Positions 1 through 9,912 are shown, counted from the first letter of the stretch. The stretch: 64,000 nucleotides of DNA from JACMLD01 sp044223995 (GCA_044223995.1 JBGALE010000002.1:186001-250000), one strand, 5' to 3'. Notes: generated by a model not told the origin, from the letters alone. Numbers and translations are program-made.

Positions 1-386
1 GTAAGTATACCCAGGTCCTTACATATTTTTGATATGATGGGGCCACCACCTGTTCCGGTGCCACCACCCATACCAACCGTGATAAACGCCATCTTGGTAT
101 TTACTTCCAATATGCGTTTGATTTCCTCGAGGCTTTCTTCTGTAGCCTGTTTCCCTATCTCCGGATTGGCACCTGCACCAAGCCCTTGCGTGAGGTGTGG
201 CCCCAGTTGGATTTTATTGGGGACACTGCTCTGCGCAATCGCCTGTGCATCGGTATTACAAATAATAAAATTGACGCCATCAATACTTTGACTGAACATA
301 TGGTTCACTGCGTTGCTTCCCCCGCCCCCAACACCTATTACCTTGATAATAGATGATTTTTCTTTCGGTAAATCAAAGTGTATCAT
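1..386 (-). CDS. ftsZ: Cell division GTPase FtsZ (N-terminal part, cut by window edge)
   Basis: This is the tubulin-like GTPase that polymerises into the Z-ring at midcell and recruits the divisome. About 128 N-terminal residues lie in the window and the rest continues past the left edge. The start is an ATG at 386-384. The glycine-rich nucleotide-binding start (VIGVGGGGSNAVNHM) and the GTP signature loop GMGGGTGTG are visible. The two residues after the loop read Gly-Gly-Pro rather than the usual Ala-Ala-Pro. It is the last gene of the dcw cluster, 235 bases downstream of ftsA, a larger gap than most others in the cluster. That gap is pyrimidine-rich on the plus strand with no clear hairpin. 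Identity is certain. Confidence 0.97.
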   Translation of the reverse strand, partial: MIHFDLPKEKSSIIKVIGVGGGGSNAVNHMFSQSIDGVNFIICNTDAQAIAQSSVPNKIQLGPHLTQGLGAGANPEIGKQATEESLEEIKRILEVNTKMAFITVGMGGGTGTGGGPIISKICKDLGIL

Positions 387-621
387 AGTTTTTAAAAAAT
401 TTTTCCTTAGTATAAGGAATATTAGAAAAATAATTACGTATGCTGTGGTGTAAGGTATGGGGGCATAAGGCTTAAGGTTTAGACCATCATACAAAATATA
501 GTCTCTTATAACTATTATGTATTCTCCTCTTTTCCTTCCACCCTTTTACCTTTTACCTCTGTTACTTATAACTTACTACTTAAAACTTTTCTGCCTTACA
601 CCTCTTTCCCTTCTGCCTTTC

Positions 622-1995
622 TTATAAATGTTTATCTTCTTCTTCCTTGAACAAATCAATCAATCCATCTTTGAATTTTCCCCAGAAGTCTTTCATACCC
701 TTCCTGTTTTTCATTTTCTCCGGTACCACTGATATTGTTTCTTCTTCCATTTCCTCTGCTGCATGCATTTGTTTCAGTCCTTCCGGCACTTCTACTTTCA
801 CATGCGTTTGTTCAAACTGTTTGCGGTTGTGTTCGTAATCATCGTATCCTTTCAGGATTAAACCAATACAGGTAGAGTAAGTCGGTTTGGCCAATTCATC
901 AATATGCCCGCCTGCCAGGTGTTCTGTCGGGAAACCAATTCTTGCATTCAAACCGGTTACATATTCTGTTAACTGGATCAAATGTTTTAATTGCGAACCC
1001 CCGCCGGTTAATACCACACCACCATTGAGCATGCGGTTATCTAATCCAACCTGCTTCAGGTGATAGGTAACAAAATCCATTATTTCACTCATTCTTGCCT
1101 GTATGATATTAGCAAGATTTTTTACACTGATTTCTTTGGCCGGCATTCCGCGCAAACCCGGAATAGTGATAAAGGCATTGGCCTTAGCTTCATTGGCCAG
1201 TGCAGAACCAAACTGAACCTTCATCTGCTCCGCCTGTGTTTTCAATACACCGAGACCGGTTTTAATATCATTGGTAATATTTTCACCACCGAAAGGAATC
1301 ACTGCTGTGTGTTTCAATATTCCTTCATAGAAAACAGCCAGGTCTGTAGTACCACCACCGATATCGACAATAGCCACGCCTGCTTCCAAATCTTCCTGTC
1401 CCATCACAGCGCTGGCAGAAGCCAGGGGTTGCAATACCAGGTCTTTTGTTTGAAGGCTGCTTTTTTCAACTGCGCGGTTGATGTTGCGTATGGCATTTTT
1501 ATCACCGGTGATGATATGAAAGTTCGCGCCCACTTTTACACCGCCATATCCAATCGGGTTGGGAATATTTTGGAAATTATCCACGGTAAACTCCTGTGGG
1601 ATAACATCAATAATTTGATCGCCGGCGGGAATATAGGTTTTGTACTGATCAGCTACCAACTGATCAATTTCGCGTTGGGTGATTTCTTCATTGGTGTCCT
1701 GGCGTACAATATCGCCGCGCGTTTGCAGGCTCTTGATGTGGTGACCGGCAATACCAACGTAAACTTCACCGATTTCGAGATTGGGATTAGAGACATAGCA
1801 ATTGTCGAGCGCTGCTTTGATGGCTTTGATGGTTTCATCGATGTTCAGCACCTGCCCGTGTTTTACGCCATTGCTGTTGGCACGGCCAAAACCCAGGATT
1901 TCGAGCTTGCCGTATTCATTCTTGCGACCGGCAATACAGGCAATCTTGGTAGTGCCTATATCCAGTCCCACGATAATTGGTTGCTCATTGTTCAT
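622..1995 (-). CDS. ftsA: Cell division protein FtsA
   Basis: FtsA is the actin-like membrane anchor that tethers FtsZ filaments and recruits later divisome proteins. The 457-residue product starts with the phosphate-1 loop VGLDIGTTKIACI and has the phosphate-2 motif VDIGGGTTDLAV near residues 215-226 and the adenosine motif GGVVLTGGGSQL near 325-336. The last 25 or so residues (GMKDFWGKFKDGLIDLF) form an amphipathic helix, which is the expected membrane-targeting sequence. Its length is slightly above the roughly 420 of E. coli FtsA because of a charged linker before this helix. It lies between ftsQ and ftsZ, as is typical for dcw clusters. Confidence 0.97.
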   Translation of the reverse strand: MNNEQPIIVGLDIGTTKIACIAGRKNEYGKLEILGFGRANSNGVKHGQVLNIDETIKAIKAALDNCYVSNPNLEIGEVYVGIAGHHIKSLQTRGDIVRQDTNEEITQREIDQLVADQYKTYIPAGDQIIDVIPQEFTVDNFQNIPNPIGYGGVKVGANFHIITGDKNAIRNINRAVEKSSLQTKDLVLQPLASASAVMGQEDLEAGVAIVDIGGGTTDLAVFYEGILKHTAVIPFGGENITNDIKTGLGVLKTQAEQMKVQFGSALANEAKANAFITIPGLRGMPAKEISVKNLANIIQARMSEIMDFVTYHLKQVGLDNRMLNGGVVLTGGGSQLKHLIQLTEYVTGLNARIGFPTEHLAGGHIDELAKPTYSTCIGLILKGYDDYEHNRKQFEQTHVKVEVPEGLKQMHAAEEMEEETISVVPEKMKNRKGMKDFWGKFKDGLIDLFKEEEDKHL

Positions 1996-2056
1996 AGTTG
2001 TATGTTGTTTTTTAGTTGTTTCGGATTGTATGATTGTAATAATTCCATTGTTATTG

Positions 2057-3160
2057 CTAACCTCCCGGCTTTTTCATAACGGCCTTGGGTGATTGCTTTT
2101 TTGCAGGAACCGTTTTTTTAACCGGCACATGTTTCAAGGGTACTGAAGGGTGGCTTTTCACAGGTCGCAGATTGGTTGCAGTTGGAACCGCATTCAACGA
2201 ATTTTTCTTAGCTGCCTGTTGTGTTACATTTGTTAAAACCGTTAAAGTTGAGTCAGGCTTGGCATTTGCAACAATATTATTATCCACCAATGTGGATACC
2301 GTATCATTTTGCAACTGGTGCGATGCTTCAATCATCTTCTGTATATTTTTCAACACCTGTAACGAATCGATTTTTCCTGCTGCTATCTTCCTCGTTGCTG
2401 TTACCTGGTGATCATACTGTACGTTCACAGCACTGTATTTATCCATCCCAACTTTTGTTGCCACCTGCTGGTAAAACAACATGAGCCGGTGAAATTTTTG
2501 TTCATAATCATCTCCGTTACCAAATAATATCACATGGTTGCCCACCACAGGTATTATTTCCAGTTCCCTGGCAGGTGTAATATCAATCTGCGCCAGTTGT
2601 GCATTCCAGAAAGAATCTTTCAGGATATACAAGCTGATCTTCCTGATTTGTTGCAGCAATACGCTGTCAACGCCATGAAGTATCGTTTTATCTGCCGGGA
2701 AATTGGTGAATACCGGTAGTTTGGCTACCATCCTTTCATTAAGTGGAAGGTGCTTGCCACTGCTATCGATGTAAAAAGAGTTGCCGTCTGTGGCAAATAT
2801 CCTTGCAATGGGTTCTCTTTCCTCCACATTAATGCGCAATATGCTGTTATTGTCAAAGAACAGTTCTGCATCCTTTATCCAAACATTTTTTTCCAACAGG
2901 GCCTCCATCTTGCTCAAATCAAATGAAGCCAGTGGTTTCCCCTGCAGGTTGCTCTCATTGGCCATGGCAACAATGTTCATCACATCTTTTCTGCCCAGGA
3001 AATAATAATTGCCGATACCGCTGATATTTACTTCCACACCCTTGCAGGCGGTATGATTTTTTTTACTGATGGCGGCGAGGAGTAAAACAAGCAGGGCTCC
3101 GCCCAACACTACAGAGAGTGAAAGGAGAAGCATTTTCCGGATGTTTTTTTTAATACTCAT
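2057..3160 (-). CDS. ftsQ: Cell division protein FtsQ/DivIB
   Basis: A bitopic divisome protein that links cytoplasmic and periplasmic division proteins through FtsB/FtsL. The 367-residue product has a short basic N-terminus, one transmembrane segment (about residues 9-31), then a POTRA-like and FtsQ beta domain (roughly 40-260). Sequence similarity in this family is weak, and position between murC and ftsA supports the call. The C-terminal hundred or so residues are unusual: low complexity, rich in Thr, Val, Pro and Lys, ending in repeated PVKK/PAKK-type motifs. This basic tail has no counterpart in E. coli FtsQ and may be a disordered periplasmic extension. Confidence 0.88.
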   Translation of the reverse strand: MSIKKNIRKMLLLSLSVVLGGALLVLLLAAISKKNHTACKGVEVNISGIGNYYFLGRKDVMNIVAMANESNLQGKPLASFDLSKMEALLEKNVWIKDAELFFDNNSILRINVEEREPIARIFATDGNSFYIDSSGKHLPLNERMVAKLPVFTNFPADKTILHGVDSVLLQQIRKISLYILKDSFWNAQLAQIDITPARELEIIPVVGNHVILFGNGDDYEQKFHRLMLFYQQVATKVGMDKYSAVNVQYDHQVTATRKIAAGKIDSLQVLKNIQKMIEASHQLQNDTVSTLVDNNIVANAKPDSTLTVLTNVTQQAAKKNSLNAVPTATNLRPVKSHPSVPLKHVPVKKTVPAKKQSPKAVMKKPGG

Positions 3161-3284
3161 CTTTTATTTCCGACTTTACCTTTTTGGGGCAAAGATTTTT
3201 TAGTTTCCCGCCAGACAGCCGGTGGCCGTCAGACGGGTACAAAGTGAACAGGAAAAATTTCCCACGCACAGTTCGCTTAGTTTG

Positions 3285-4679
3285 TCAGCCTGCAAGACCC
3301 TGCTCAATCAAATCCCTGACAGGCATTACCATTGCATCGATATCACCTGCACCTGCCGTAATCAGCACCTCACCAAATTCGTCTTGCAAACCGGGTACAA
3401 TTGTTTTTTGTATGTATTGCAACAATTGATCTTTCGACATAACCTGCTTATTGACATTATCCATTTTGTCTAAAATCATTTCACTGCTCACGCCTTCCAT
3501 CGGCAATTCCCTCGCGGGATAAATGGGAAGAAGGATCACTTTGTCGCCCAGGTCCAGGCTTTTTGCAAATCCATCTGCCAAATCCCTGGTGCGGCTGAAA
3601 AGGTGCGGCTGAAATATCACCGTACATTTTTTTCCGCTGAACAAACTCTTCGCCCCGCTGATCAATGCCCTCAATTCTTCCGGGTGGTGCGCATAATCAT
3701 CTATAAATACTATCCTGTCATTCTTTATAATGTATTCAAACCTTCTCTTTACTCCTTTAAAAACCGCTACCGCTGCTTTGATACTTTTGTTATCAATACC
3801 CAGGCTTTGTGCCGCCATAATGGCCACTACAGCATTCTCCACGTTGTGCATACCACCCATATTCAGTTCCACATTGCTCAGCATACTGTCTTTCATCATC
3901 ACATCAAACACATAAGAGCCATTGTGCATTTTTATATTCGATGCATACCCGCTGGCGCTTTCGTTCTGCAAACTATAGGTCAGGTGATGATCTGCTTTCA
4001 GCTCTTTGCCACGCTTTAGTCCAAATTTGTTTATCAGCAGGCCACCTTTCTTTACCCTGTTTCCAAATTCAATAAATGCATCTTCCAGCGCTTCTTCCGT
4101 ACCATAGATATCCAGGTGATCCGGATCCATCGCACTGATAATCGCTACACTGGGACTTAACCTTAGAAAACTGCGATCATATTCATCTGCCTCAATTACA
4201 CAAACATTTCTTTCGTTGCTCCAGAAATTGGTTTGATAGTTCACCGATATACCACCAAGAAATGCATTGCAGCCATATCCACTGTGACGAAGCAGGTGTG
4301 CAATCATTGTGGTGATGGTTGTTTTCCCATGCGTGCCACCTACACATATATTAAAAGAACTATTGCTGATAATACCCAGCACTTCACTTCTTTTCATCAC
4401 AGGGTAGGAATGCTGGCGGTAAAAATTCAATTCCGAATGATTGGCCGGTATCGCCGGTGTAAACACCACCAGTTGTACATCTTTCGGCGCCAGTTCTATA
4501 TTGTCTTCGTAGTGTACCTGTATTCCTTCATTCACCAGTGATTTCGTCAGGGGCGTTTCCGTTTTATCATAACCGCTCACCACTGCACCCTTCGCGTTAA
4601 AATACCTGGCCAGTGCACTCATTCCTATACCACCAATCCCGATGAAATATATTTTCTTAATATCGTCTAACTGTATCAC
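3285..4679 (-). CDS. murC: UDP-N-acetylmuramate--L-alanine ligase MurC
   Basis: Cytoplasmic ATP-dependent ligase that adds L-Ala to UDP-MurNAc, the first step of stem-peptide synthesis. The 464-residue protein has the N-terminal Rossmann motif FIGIGGIGMSALA, the Mur-ligase ATP loop GGTHGKTTITTM near residue 115, and the central IDDYAHHPEE motif typical of MurC. The start is GTG at 4679, which overlaps the murG stop (GTGA) and implies translational coupling. No upstream ATG would keep that arrangement. Length matches the family. Confidence 0.96.
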   Translation of the reverse strand: MIQLDDIKKIYFIGIGGIGMSALARYFNAKGAVVSGYDKTETPLTKSLVNEGIQVHYEDNIELAPKDVQLVVFTPAIPANHSELNFYRQHSYPVMKRSEVLGIISNSSFNICVGGTHGKTTITTMIAHLLRHSGYGCNAFLGGISVNYQTNFWSNERNVCVIEADEYDRSFLRLSPSVAIISAMDPDHLDIYGTEEALEDAFIEFGNRVKKGGLLINKFGLKRGKELKADHHLTYSLQNESASGYASNIKMHNGSYVFDVMMKDSMLSNVELNMGGMHNVENAVVAIMAAQSLGIDNKSIKAAVAVFKGVKRRFEYIIKNDRIVFIDDYAHHPEELRALISGAKSLFSGKKCTVIFQPHLFSRTRDLADGFAKSLDLGDKVILLPIYPARELPMEGVSSEMILDKMDNVNKQVMSKDQLLQYIQKTIVPGLQDEFGEVLITAGAGDIDAMVMPVRDLIEQGLAG

Positions 4680-5773
4680 GCTGCTGTTATCGTTTTCAAT
4701 ACTTCACTGGCAATCCGGACATCTGCGTCCGTGACAGCCAGTTTGGCAATATTTTCCTTCAGTTCGTTTTGCAATTGATCGTTCTTTATCAAATCAATTA
4801 CTGCCGGCACCAGTTTTTCCTTTGCTTCATTGTCTTTGATCAGGATACCTGCATTTTTTTCCACGAGATGTTGTGCATTCACCGTCTGGTGATCCTCTGC
4901 TGCAAATGGAAAGGGCACAAACACGACCGGCTTCTTCGCAACACACAATTCTGCTATCGACATGGCACCCGCTCTTGATACAATCACATCTGCAGCAGCA
5001 AATGCATATTCCATCTGCGTGATAAAATCATTTGTCCAGATCATTTTACTGATTCCTGCCAGTTGCTTTGCCTGCGCTGCAAAAGGTTTACCCGTTTGCC
5101 AAATCAATTGCACGTTATTTTTTTCAAATGCGGCCAGCTTTTCGGCAATAGCTTCATTGATTCCCCTGGCACCCAGGCTTCCTCCTGTAACGAACACTGT
5201 TTTTTTGTTTTCATCCAGTTCAAAAAAACGAATGCCCTGCTGTTTTGAAACAGTACTGCTGACAATATTGCTTCGCACCGGGTTGCCTGTTATTATGATC
5301 TTTTCCTTCGGGAAAAATTTTTCCATCCCATCGCTTGCTGTAAAAATGACGGTGGCCTTTTTCCCCAGCATCATATTGCTTTTACCCGCGAAAGAATTGC
5401 TTTCGTGTATAAAAGCGGGAATGCCCTTTGATTGTGCATACCGCAGGACCGGGAAACTGGAATAACCACCTACACCAATGACAGCATCGGGCATAAAGTC
5501 AGCAACAATAGCCCTGACCTGGAAATAACTTTTTATCAGCTTGAATGGCAGACCAATATTTTTTATCAAAGAACTCCTGTTGAAACCGGCAATATCAATT
5601 CCTTTTATCGTATAACCAGCCTGTGGTACTTTTTCCATTTCCATTTTCCCCTTCGCACCTACAAACAATATGTCGATACCTGGTTGTAACTTCTTCAATG
5701 CATTGGCGATTGCAATGGCCGGGAAAATATGCCCGCCCGTTCCACCACCTGCTATTATTACCTTTTTCGCCAT
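4676..5773 (-). CDS. murG: Undecaprenyl-PP-MurNAc-pentapeptide N-acetylglucosaminyltransferase MurG
   Basis: Peripheral membrane GT28 enzyme that transfers GlcNAc from UDP-GlcNAc to lipid I, making lipid II. The 365-residue product begins with the G-loop AGGGTGGHIFPAIAIA, has a second G-loop VTGGSLGARGINEAI near residue 195, and the C-domain donor-binding stretch VSRAGAMSIAEL. The ATG at 5773 follows directly on the ftsW stop codon, and its own stop overlaps the murC start. FtsW, MurG and MurC are therefore likely co-translated. Confidence 0.97.
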   Translation of the reverse strand: MAKKVIIAGGGTGGHIFPAIAIANALKKLQPGIDILFVGAKGKMEMEKVPQAGYTIKGIDIAGFNRSSLIKNIGLPFKLIKSYFQVRAIVADFMPDAVIGVGGYSSFPVLRYAQSKGIPAFIHESNSFAGKSNMMLGKKATVIFTASDGMEKFFPKEKIIITGNPVRSNIVSSTVSKQQGIRFFELDENKKTVFVTGGSLGARGINEAIAEKLAAFEKNNVQLIWQTGKPFAAQAKQLAGISKMIWTNDFITQMEYAFAAADVIVSRAGAMSIAELCVAKKPVVFVPFPFAAEDHQTVNAQHLVEKNAGILIKDNEAKEKLVPAVIDLIKNDQLQNELKENIAKLAVTDADVRIASEVLKTITAA

Positions 5774-7045
5774 CTATGCGTTGTTAGCTGTTTCCGGCTG
5801 TAATTGATTTCCTTCCAGTTGTTCTACATTCCTTGCTACGCTTAAAATAATTCCTATCGCAAAACAGGTAAATATGAATGAACTTCCTCCCATGCTTATC
5901 AGTGGCAGCGTTACGCCCGTTACCGGGAACAGGTTTACATTCACTGCCATATTTGCCAATGCCTGTATCACCAGTGTAAAGCTCAGCGCCAGCGCAAGAA
6001 AGGCACCGAATGCATACGGGCATTTCCTGAATATGCGAATACTCCTGTATAAAAAAATCAGGTAGATAAAAGTGATGAATACTCCGCCTGCCAAACCATA
6101 TTCTTCAATGATGATGGCGAAAATGAAATCACTGTATGGATGTGGCAAAAAATTCCGCTGTTCACTATTACCCGGTCCCAATCCCATCCAGCCCCCTTTT
6201 GCAATGGCTATCTTCGCCTGGTTCACCTGGTAATTGTCTTCATCGTCTGCATCCTTGCCACCATAAATAAAATTCTCCACACGGTTGACCCATGTGCCCA
6301 CACGCGCAAATAATTTTGAATGTGACTGGATTTTTACAATCTCCCCATTGTTGGAAGAATGATGGATCATGGCAGTGGAGATCAATATCAGCACAGGGAT
6401 CATAGCTACTGCAATGGTGAGCAGCAGGTGCTTCATTTTTACACGACCGATGAACATCAGCATCATACTGGTAGCGCCAATGAGTAAGGCGGTTGATAAA
6501 TTAGCGGGTGCGATCAACACACAAATGATTCCTACAGGTATAATTACCGGCAGAAATCCTTTTTTAAAATCTTTTATAATATCCTGTTTCTTGCTGAGCA
6601 GGCGGCTCATGTACATGAACAAAGCCAGCTTCGCCAGATCAGAAGTTTGTACTGTCATCTGGATAATAGGTAACCGAATCCAGCGGCTTCCTTCGTTGAG
6701 ACGAACACCAAAGAACAAGGTATAGATCAGTAAGGGTATTGAAATAATAAACAGGAGCCTGGCAATCTGAGAATACACTTTATAATTTACCTTATGCAAA
6801 AAGTAAATGACCATCATACCAATGGCAATAAACATTACCTGTTTGAACAGGTATGATTCCGTACTCTTACTCAGTTTGTAAGCAAGCGTACCCGTACTGC
6901 TGTATACTACCAGCAGCGACACAAGTGCCAACACGAATACCATGGCCCATATTACTTTGTCGCCCTTTGTTTTATTCAGCAGGCGCCGGCGCATATTGAT
7001 GCCCTGGGTCAATTCTTCAAATCGTATATCTTTTGAATCACTCAT
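5774..7045 (-). CDS. ftsW: SEDS peptidoglycan glycosyltransferase FtsW
   Basis: Polytopic SEDS-family polymerase that builds septal glycan from lipid II together with its partner PBP encoded by ftsI. About ten transmembrane segments can be read. Conserved SEDS features include VVYSSTG in the first segment region, the WIRLP(...)QTSDLAKLALFMYMSRLL segment and LPHPYSDFIFAIIIEEYGL in the large loop. I chose the ATG at 7045 because it is preceded by the purine-rich AGAAAG. A GTG at 7087 would add 14 polar residues (MRMCKCEKFAIERY), and an ATG at 6994 would shorten the cytoplasmic tail. The stop abuts the murG start. Confidence 0.93.
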   Translation of the reverse strand: MSDSKDIRFEELTQGINMRRRLLNKTKGDKVIWAMVFVLALVSLLVVYSSTGTLAYKLSKSTESYLFKQVMFIAIGMMVIYFLHKVNYKVYSQIARLLFIISIPLLIYTLFFGVRLNEGSRWIRLPIIQMTVQTSDLAKLALFMYMSRLLSKKQDIIKDFKKGFLPVIIPVGIICVLIAPANLSTALLIGATSMMLMFIGRVKMKHLLLTIAVAMIPVLILISTAMIHHSSNNGEIVKIQSHSKLFARVGTWVNRVENFIYGGKDADDEDNYQVNQAKIAIAKGGWMGLGPGNSEQRNFLPHPYSDFIFAIIIEEYGLAGGVFITFIYLIFLYRSIRIFRKCPYAFGAFLALALSFTLVIQALANMAVNVNLFPVTGVTLPLISMGGSSFIFTCFAIGIILSVARNVEQLEGNQLQPETANNA

Positions 7046-7117
7046 GTATCTTTCTATAGCAAATTTTTCACATTTGCACATTCTCACATGTACACATTAT
7101 CATGCACTCTTACCTTC

Positions 7118-8458
7118 CTACAGTTCTCTCACTGCTTCCTTAAACTGGTTGCCCCTGTCTTCGTAATTTTTAAAAAGATCAAAACTGGCACATGCAGGGC
7201 TTAACAGTACCACATCACCCTTGGTGGCGAAATGAAAGGCTGCCTGCACCGCTTCCCTGGCACTGGCCGTATTCACAATCAGCTCCACATCTTTACCCAA
7301 TGCTTCATGTATTTTCCTGTTGTCAACACCCATACAAACAATAGCTTTTACTTTTTGCCTGACCAAATCAAGAATCAGGTTATAGTCATTGCCTTTGTCC
7401 ACACCACCAAGAATTAATATCACCGGTTTCTCCATACTTTCAAGGGCGTACCAGGTACTGTTGACATTGGTTGCCTTGCTGTCGTTGATAAATTCAACGC
7501 CTCTTACCGTTGATACATGTTCCATACGGTGTTCGAGTGCTTCAAACGACTGGATAGCTTCCCTGATTTTTTCTTTTCGCAATCCAATAGTGGATGCGGC
7601 GATACCTGCTGCCATGGTGTTGTATTGATTGTGTTTACCTTTCAACGCAAAGTCATAAATACTCATCGTTACACGTTCGTTGCCAGTTTCAATCGTCATT
7701 TGCCCGTTTTTAATAAATCCACCTTTGTTCGGTTGTTGTTGCATGGTAAATGGTAATGGGTTAGAATGAATAGAATATTGATTGATATATTGCATTGTCA
7801 CAGGGTCATCGGCACAGTAAATAAAATAATCCGTTTCTGTCTGGTTCATCGCTATGCGAAATTTGCTGGCGATATAGTTTTCAAATTTGTACTCATACCT
7901 GTCTAAATGATCTTCTGTTATATTCGTTAGTATCGCTATATCCGGCCGGAAAGTCTTAATGTCATCCAGTTGAAAAGAGCTTATCTCGGCGATATACCAC
8001 GGTTTTGGATCTTCCACCACCTGCCTGGCAAATGAATAACCGATATTTCCCACCAGTGCCACATCCAGTCCTGCATGTTTACAGATATGATAGGTCAGCG
8101 CGGTAGTGGTGGTTTTTCCATTGCTACCGGTGATTGCCACCATTTTGCTGTTGCCCATATACCGATATGCCAGTTCCACTTCACTGATCACAGGTATTCC
8201 TTTGGCACGGATCTTTTTCACCAGTTCGTTTTTTTCAGGAATGCCCGGGCTCTTTACAATTTCATCTGCATTCAAAATCTTTTCTTCTGTGTGTCCGCCT
8301 TCTTCAAATGCGATGGCATGTTTGTTAAGATCTTCCTTATATACCGCCTTCAAAGAACCTGCGTCGCTGAGGAATACATCAAATCCCTTTTGTTTTGCAA
8401 GAAGTGCAGCGCCTGCACCACTTTCTCCTCCTCCCAGTATGACCATTCTTTTGCTCAT
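7118..8458 (-). CDS. murD: UDP-N-acetylmuramoylalanine--D-glutamate ligase MurD
   Basis: Cytoplasmic ligase adding D-Glu to UDP-MurNAc-L-Ala. The 446-residue product shows the N-terminal nucleotide-sugar motif ILGGGESGAGAALLA, the ATP loop ITGSNGKTTTTAL near residue 110, NITEDHLDRY in the central domain, FINDSKATN (the MurD-type motif for the carbamylated-lysine region and C-domain hinge) and LLSPACASFDLF near the C-terminus. All are diagnostic of MurD rather than MurC, E or F. It lies 73 bases upstream of the chosen ftsW start. Between murD and mraY there are 173 untranslated bases holding two copies of GGTTTTTCGG (plus strand, 8506 and 8561). Confidence 0.96.
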   Translation of the reverse strand: MSKRMVILGGGESGAGAALLAKQKGFDVFLSDAGSLKAVYKEDLNKHAIAFEEGGHTEEKILNADEIVKSPGIPEKNELVKKIRAKGIPVISEVELAYRYMGNSKMVAITGSNGKTTTTALTYHICKHAGLDVALVGNIGYSFARQVVEDPKPWYIAEISSFQLDDIKTFRPDIAILTNITEDHLDRYEYKFENYIASKFRIAMNQTETDYFIYCADDPVTMQYINQYSIHSNPLPFTMQQQPNKGGFIKNGQMTIETGNERVTMSIYDFALKGKHNQYNTMAAGIAASTIGLRKEKIREAIQSFEALEHRMEHVSTVRGVEFINDSKATNVNSTWYALESMEKPVILILGGVDKGNDYNLILDLVRQKVKAIVCMGVDNRKIHEALGKDVELIVNTASAREAVQAAFHFATKGDVVLLSPACASFDLFKNYEDRGNQFKEAVREL

Positions 8459-8631
8459 TGCTTCAATTCGTTTGGGTCGGCTCTTTTACGCGTCCGGATT
8501 AAGGGGGTTTTTCGGTAGTTTGAACTTAACTGCACCACAATCTCTTAACATGTTTAGGGCGGTTTTTCGGATAATGATTTTCAGAGATTTGGTTTTTCAA
8601 CAATATCATCGCAACCGTTGCCGGTTTTTTA

Positions 8632-9912
8632 TTACCTGATCTTCAATGTTACTATCGCAAACACCACACAAAGAATCGTAATGATCCAAAAACGCGTCAC
8701 AATCTTGCTCTCATGATATCCCAGCTTTTGATAATGGTGATGCAATGGGCTCATCAGGAATACCCTTCTGCCTTCACCATATTTTTTCTTTGTGTATTTG
8801 AAATAACTTACCTGTATCATTACACTTACCAGTTCTACCAGGAATACGCCACAGAAAATTGGAATCAGCAATTCTTTTCTTACCATTATCGCGAGCGCTG
8901 CGATGATACCACCCAATGTCAGGCTTCCTGTATCACCCATAAATACTTGCGCCGGGTAGGCATTGTACCAGAGAAAACCAATACAGGCCCCTACCATGGC
9001 AGCAATGAATATGGACAATTCACCCAGGTTGGGTATATACATGATATTGAGATAATCAGCCACACGTATGTTTCCACTCGCATAAGCGAATATGCCGAGA
9101 CATATCCCTATTATCGCCGATGTGCCGGTTGCCAATCCATCAATACCATCTGTTATGTTTGCACCATTGGAAACAGCAGTTACAATGAATATGACCACAG
9201 CCAGGTACAATACCCATGTATAATCACGCAATCCTTTGGGCAACAGTTTCGAATAATTGAACTCATGTGTCTTTACAAAGGGAATGGTAGTAATGGGATA
9301 ATCTGATTTTACAAAATATCTTTCCCTGCCATCCACCACCACTGTCTTTGTAGTAGTGGAATCCAGCATTTTTACATTACCGGTAAATTCCCTGTACGCT
9401 TTGGTATTCTCATTGAATAACAAAGTCAGCCCGATGATCAATCCCAATCCCACCTGCCCCATAATCTTAAACCAACCCGCCAGGCCATCTTTGTCTCCCT
9501 TTTTATAAGCTATTCCCTGTTCCTGTGCCAGGCGTTTAGCCCTGAGTTTTAAATAATCATCTATAAAACCAATAATGCCCAGCCAGATAGTACTTACTAT
9601 CATCAATCGCACATAGGCTTTGTGGAGGTCAGCGAGTAACAGCGTCGGAACAAGGATACCGAGGATGATGATCAAACCTCCCATGGTAGGTGTCCCTTTC
9701 TTTTGTTGTTCACCCGCCAGCCCAAGATCTCTAACGGTTTCGCCCACCAGTTTTTTCTTCAGGTAATTGATCAATTTCTTACCAAATACAGATGTAATAA
9801 CGAGTGATAATAATACCGCCAGCAATACCCTGAAGGTGATAAACTGGAACAATGCTCCACCCGGCACTTTCATGCCCTGTTGTTTAAACCATTCAAACAA
9901 GTGGTATAACAT
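8632..9912 (-). CDS. mraY: Phospho-N-acetylmuramoyl-pentapeptide transferase MraY
   Basis: Integral membrane enzyme that transfers phospho-MurNAc-pentapeptide to undecaprenyl phosphate, giving lipid I. The sequence has about ten hydrophobic helices, the Mg-binding DDYLK motif near residue 118, NGANITDGIDGLATG (NxxNxxDGxDGL) near 250, GDTGSLTLGG near 325 and the histidine cluster SPLHHHYQ near 390. The product, 426 residues, exceeds the E. coli enzyme (360) mainly through a periplasmic insertion around residues 165-225 (TTTKTVVVDGRERYFV and following), which is commonly seen in Bacteroidota. It lies between murE and murD. Confidence 0.96.
   Translation of the reverse strand: MLYHLFEWFKQQGMKVPGGALFQFITFRVLLAVLLSLVITSVFGKKLINYLKKKLVGETVRDLGLAGEQQKKGTPTMGGLIIILGILVPTLLLADLHKAYVRLMIVSTIWLGIIGFIDDYLKLRAKRLAQEQGIAYKKGDKDGLAGWFKIMGQVGLGLIIGLTLLFNENTKAYREFTGNVKMLDSTTTKTVVVDGRERYFVKSDYPITTIPFVKTHEFNYSKLLPKGLRDYTWVLYLAVVIFIVTAVSNGANITDGIDGLATGTSAIIGICLGIFAYASGNIRVADYLNIMYIPNLGELSIFIAAMVGACIGFLWYNAYPAQVFMGDTGSLTLGGIIAALAIMVRKELLIPIFCGVFLVELVSVMIQVSYFKYTKKKYGEGRRVFLMSPLHHHYQKLGYHESKIVTRFWIITILCVVFAIVTLKIR

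Noticed and set aside
1060..2079. Long open frame (339 codons) on the plus strand opposite ftsA
   Set aside because: It mirrors ftsA, has no recognisable domain, and the opposite strand encodes a full-length, motif-complete FtsA.
8506..8570. Direct repeat GGTTTTTCGG (8506 and 8561) between murD and mraY
   Set aside because: Only two ten-base copies 55 bp apart with no pairing partner or promoter context; too little to call a site.
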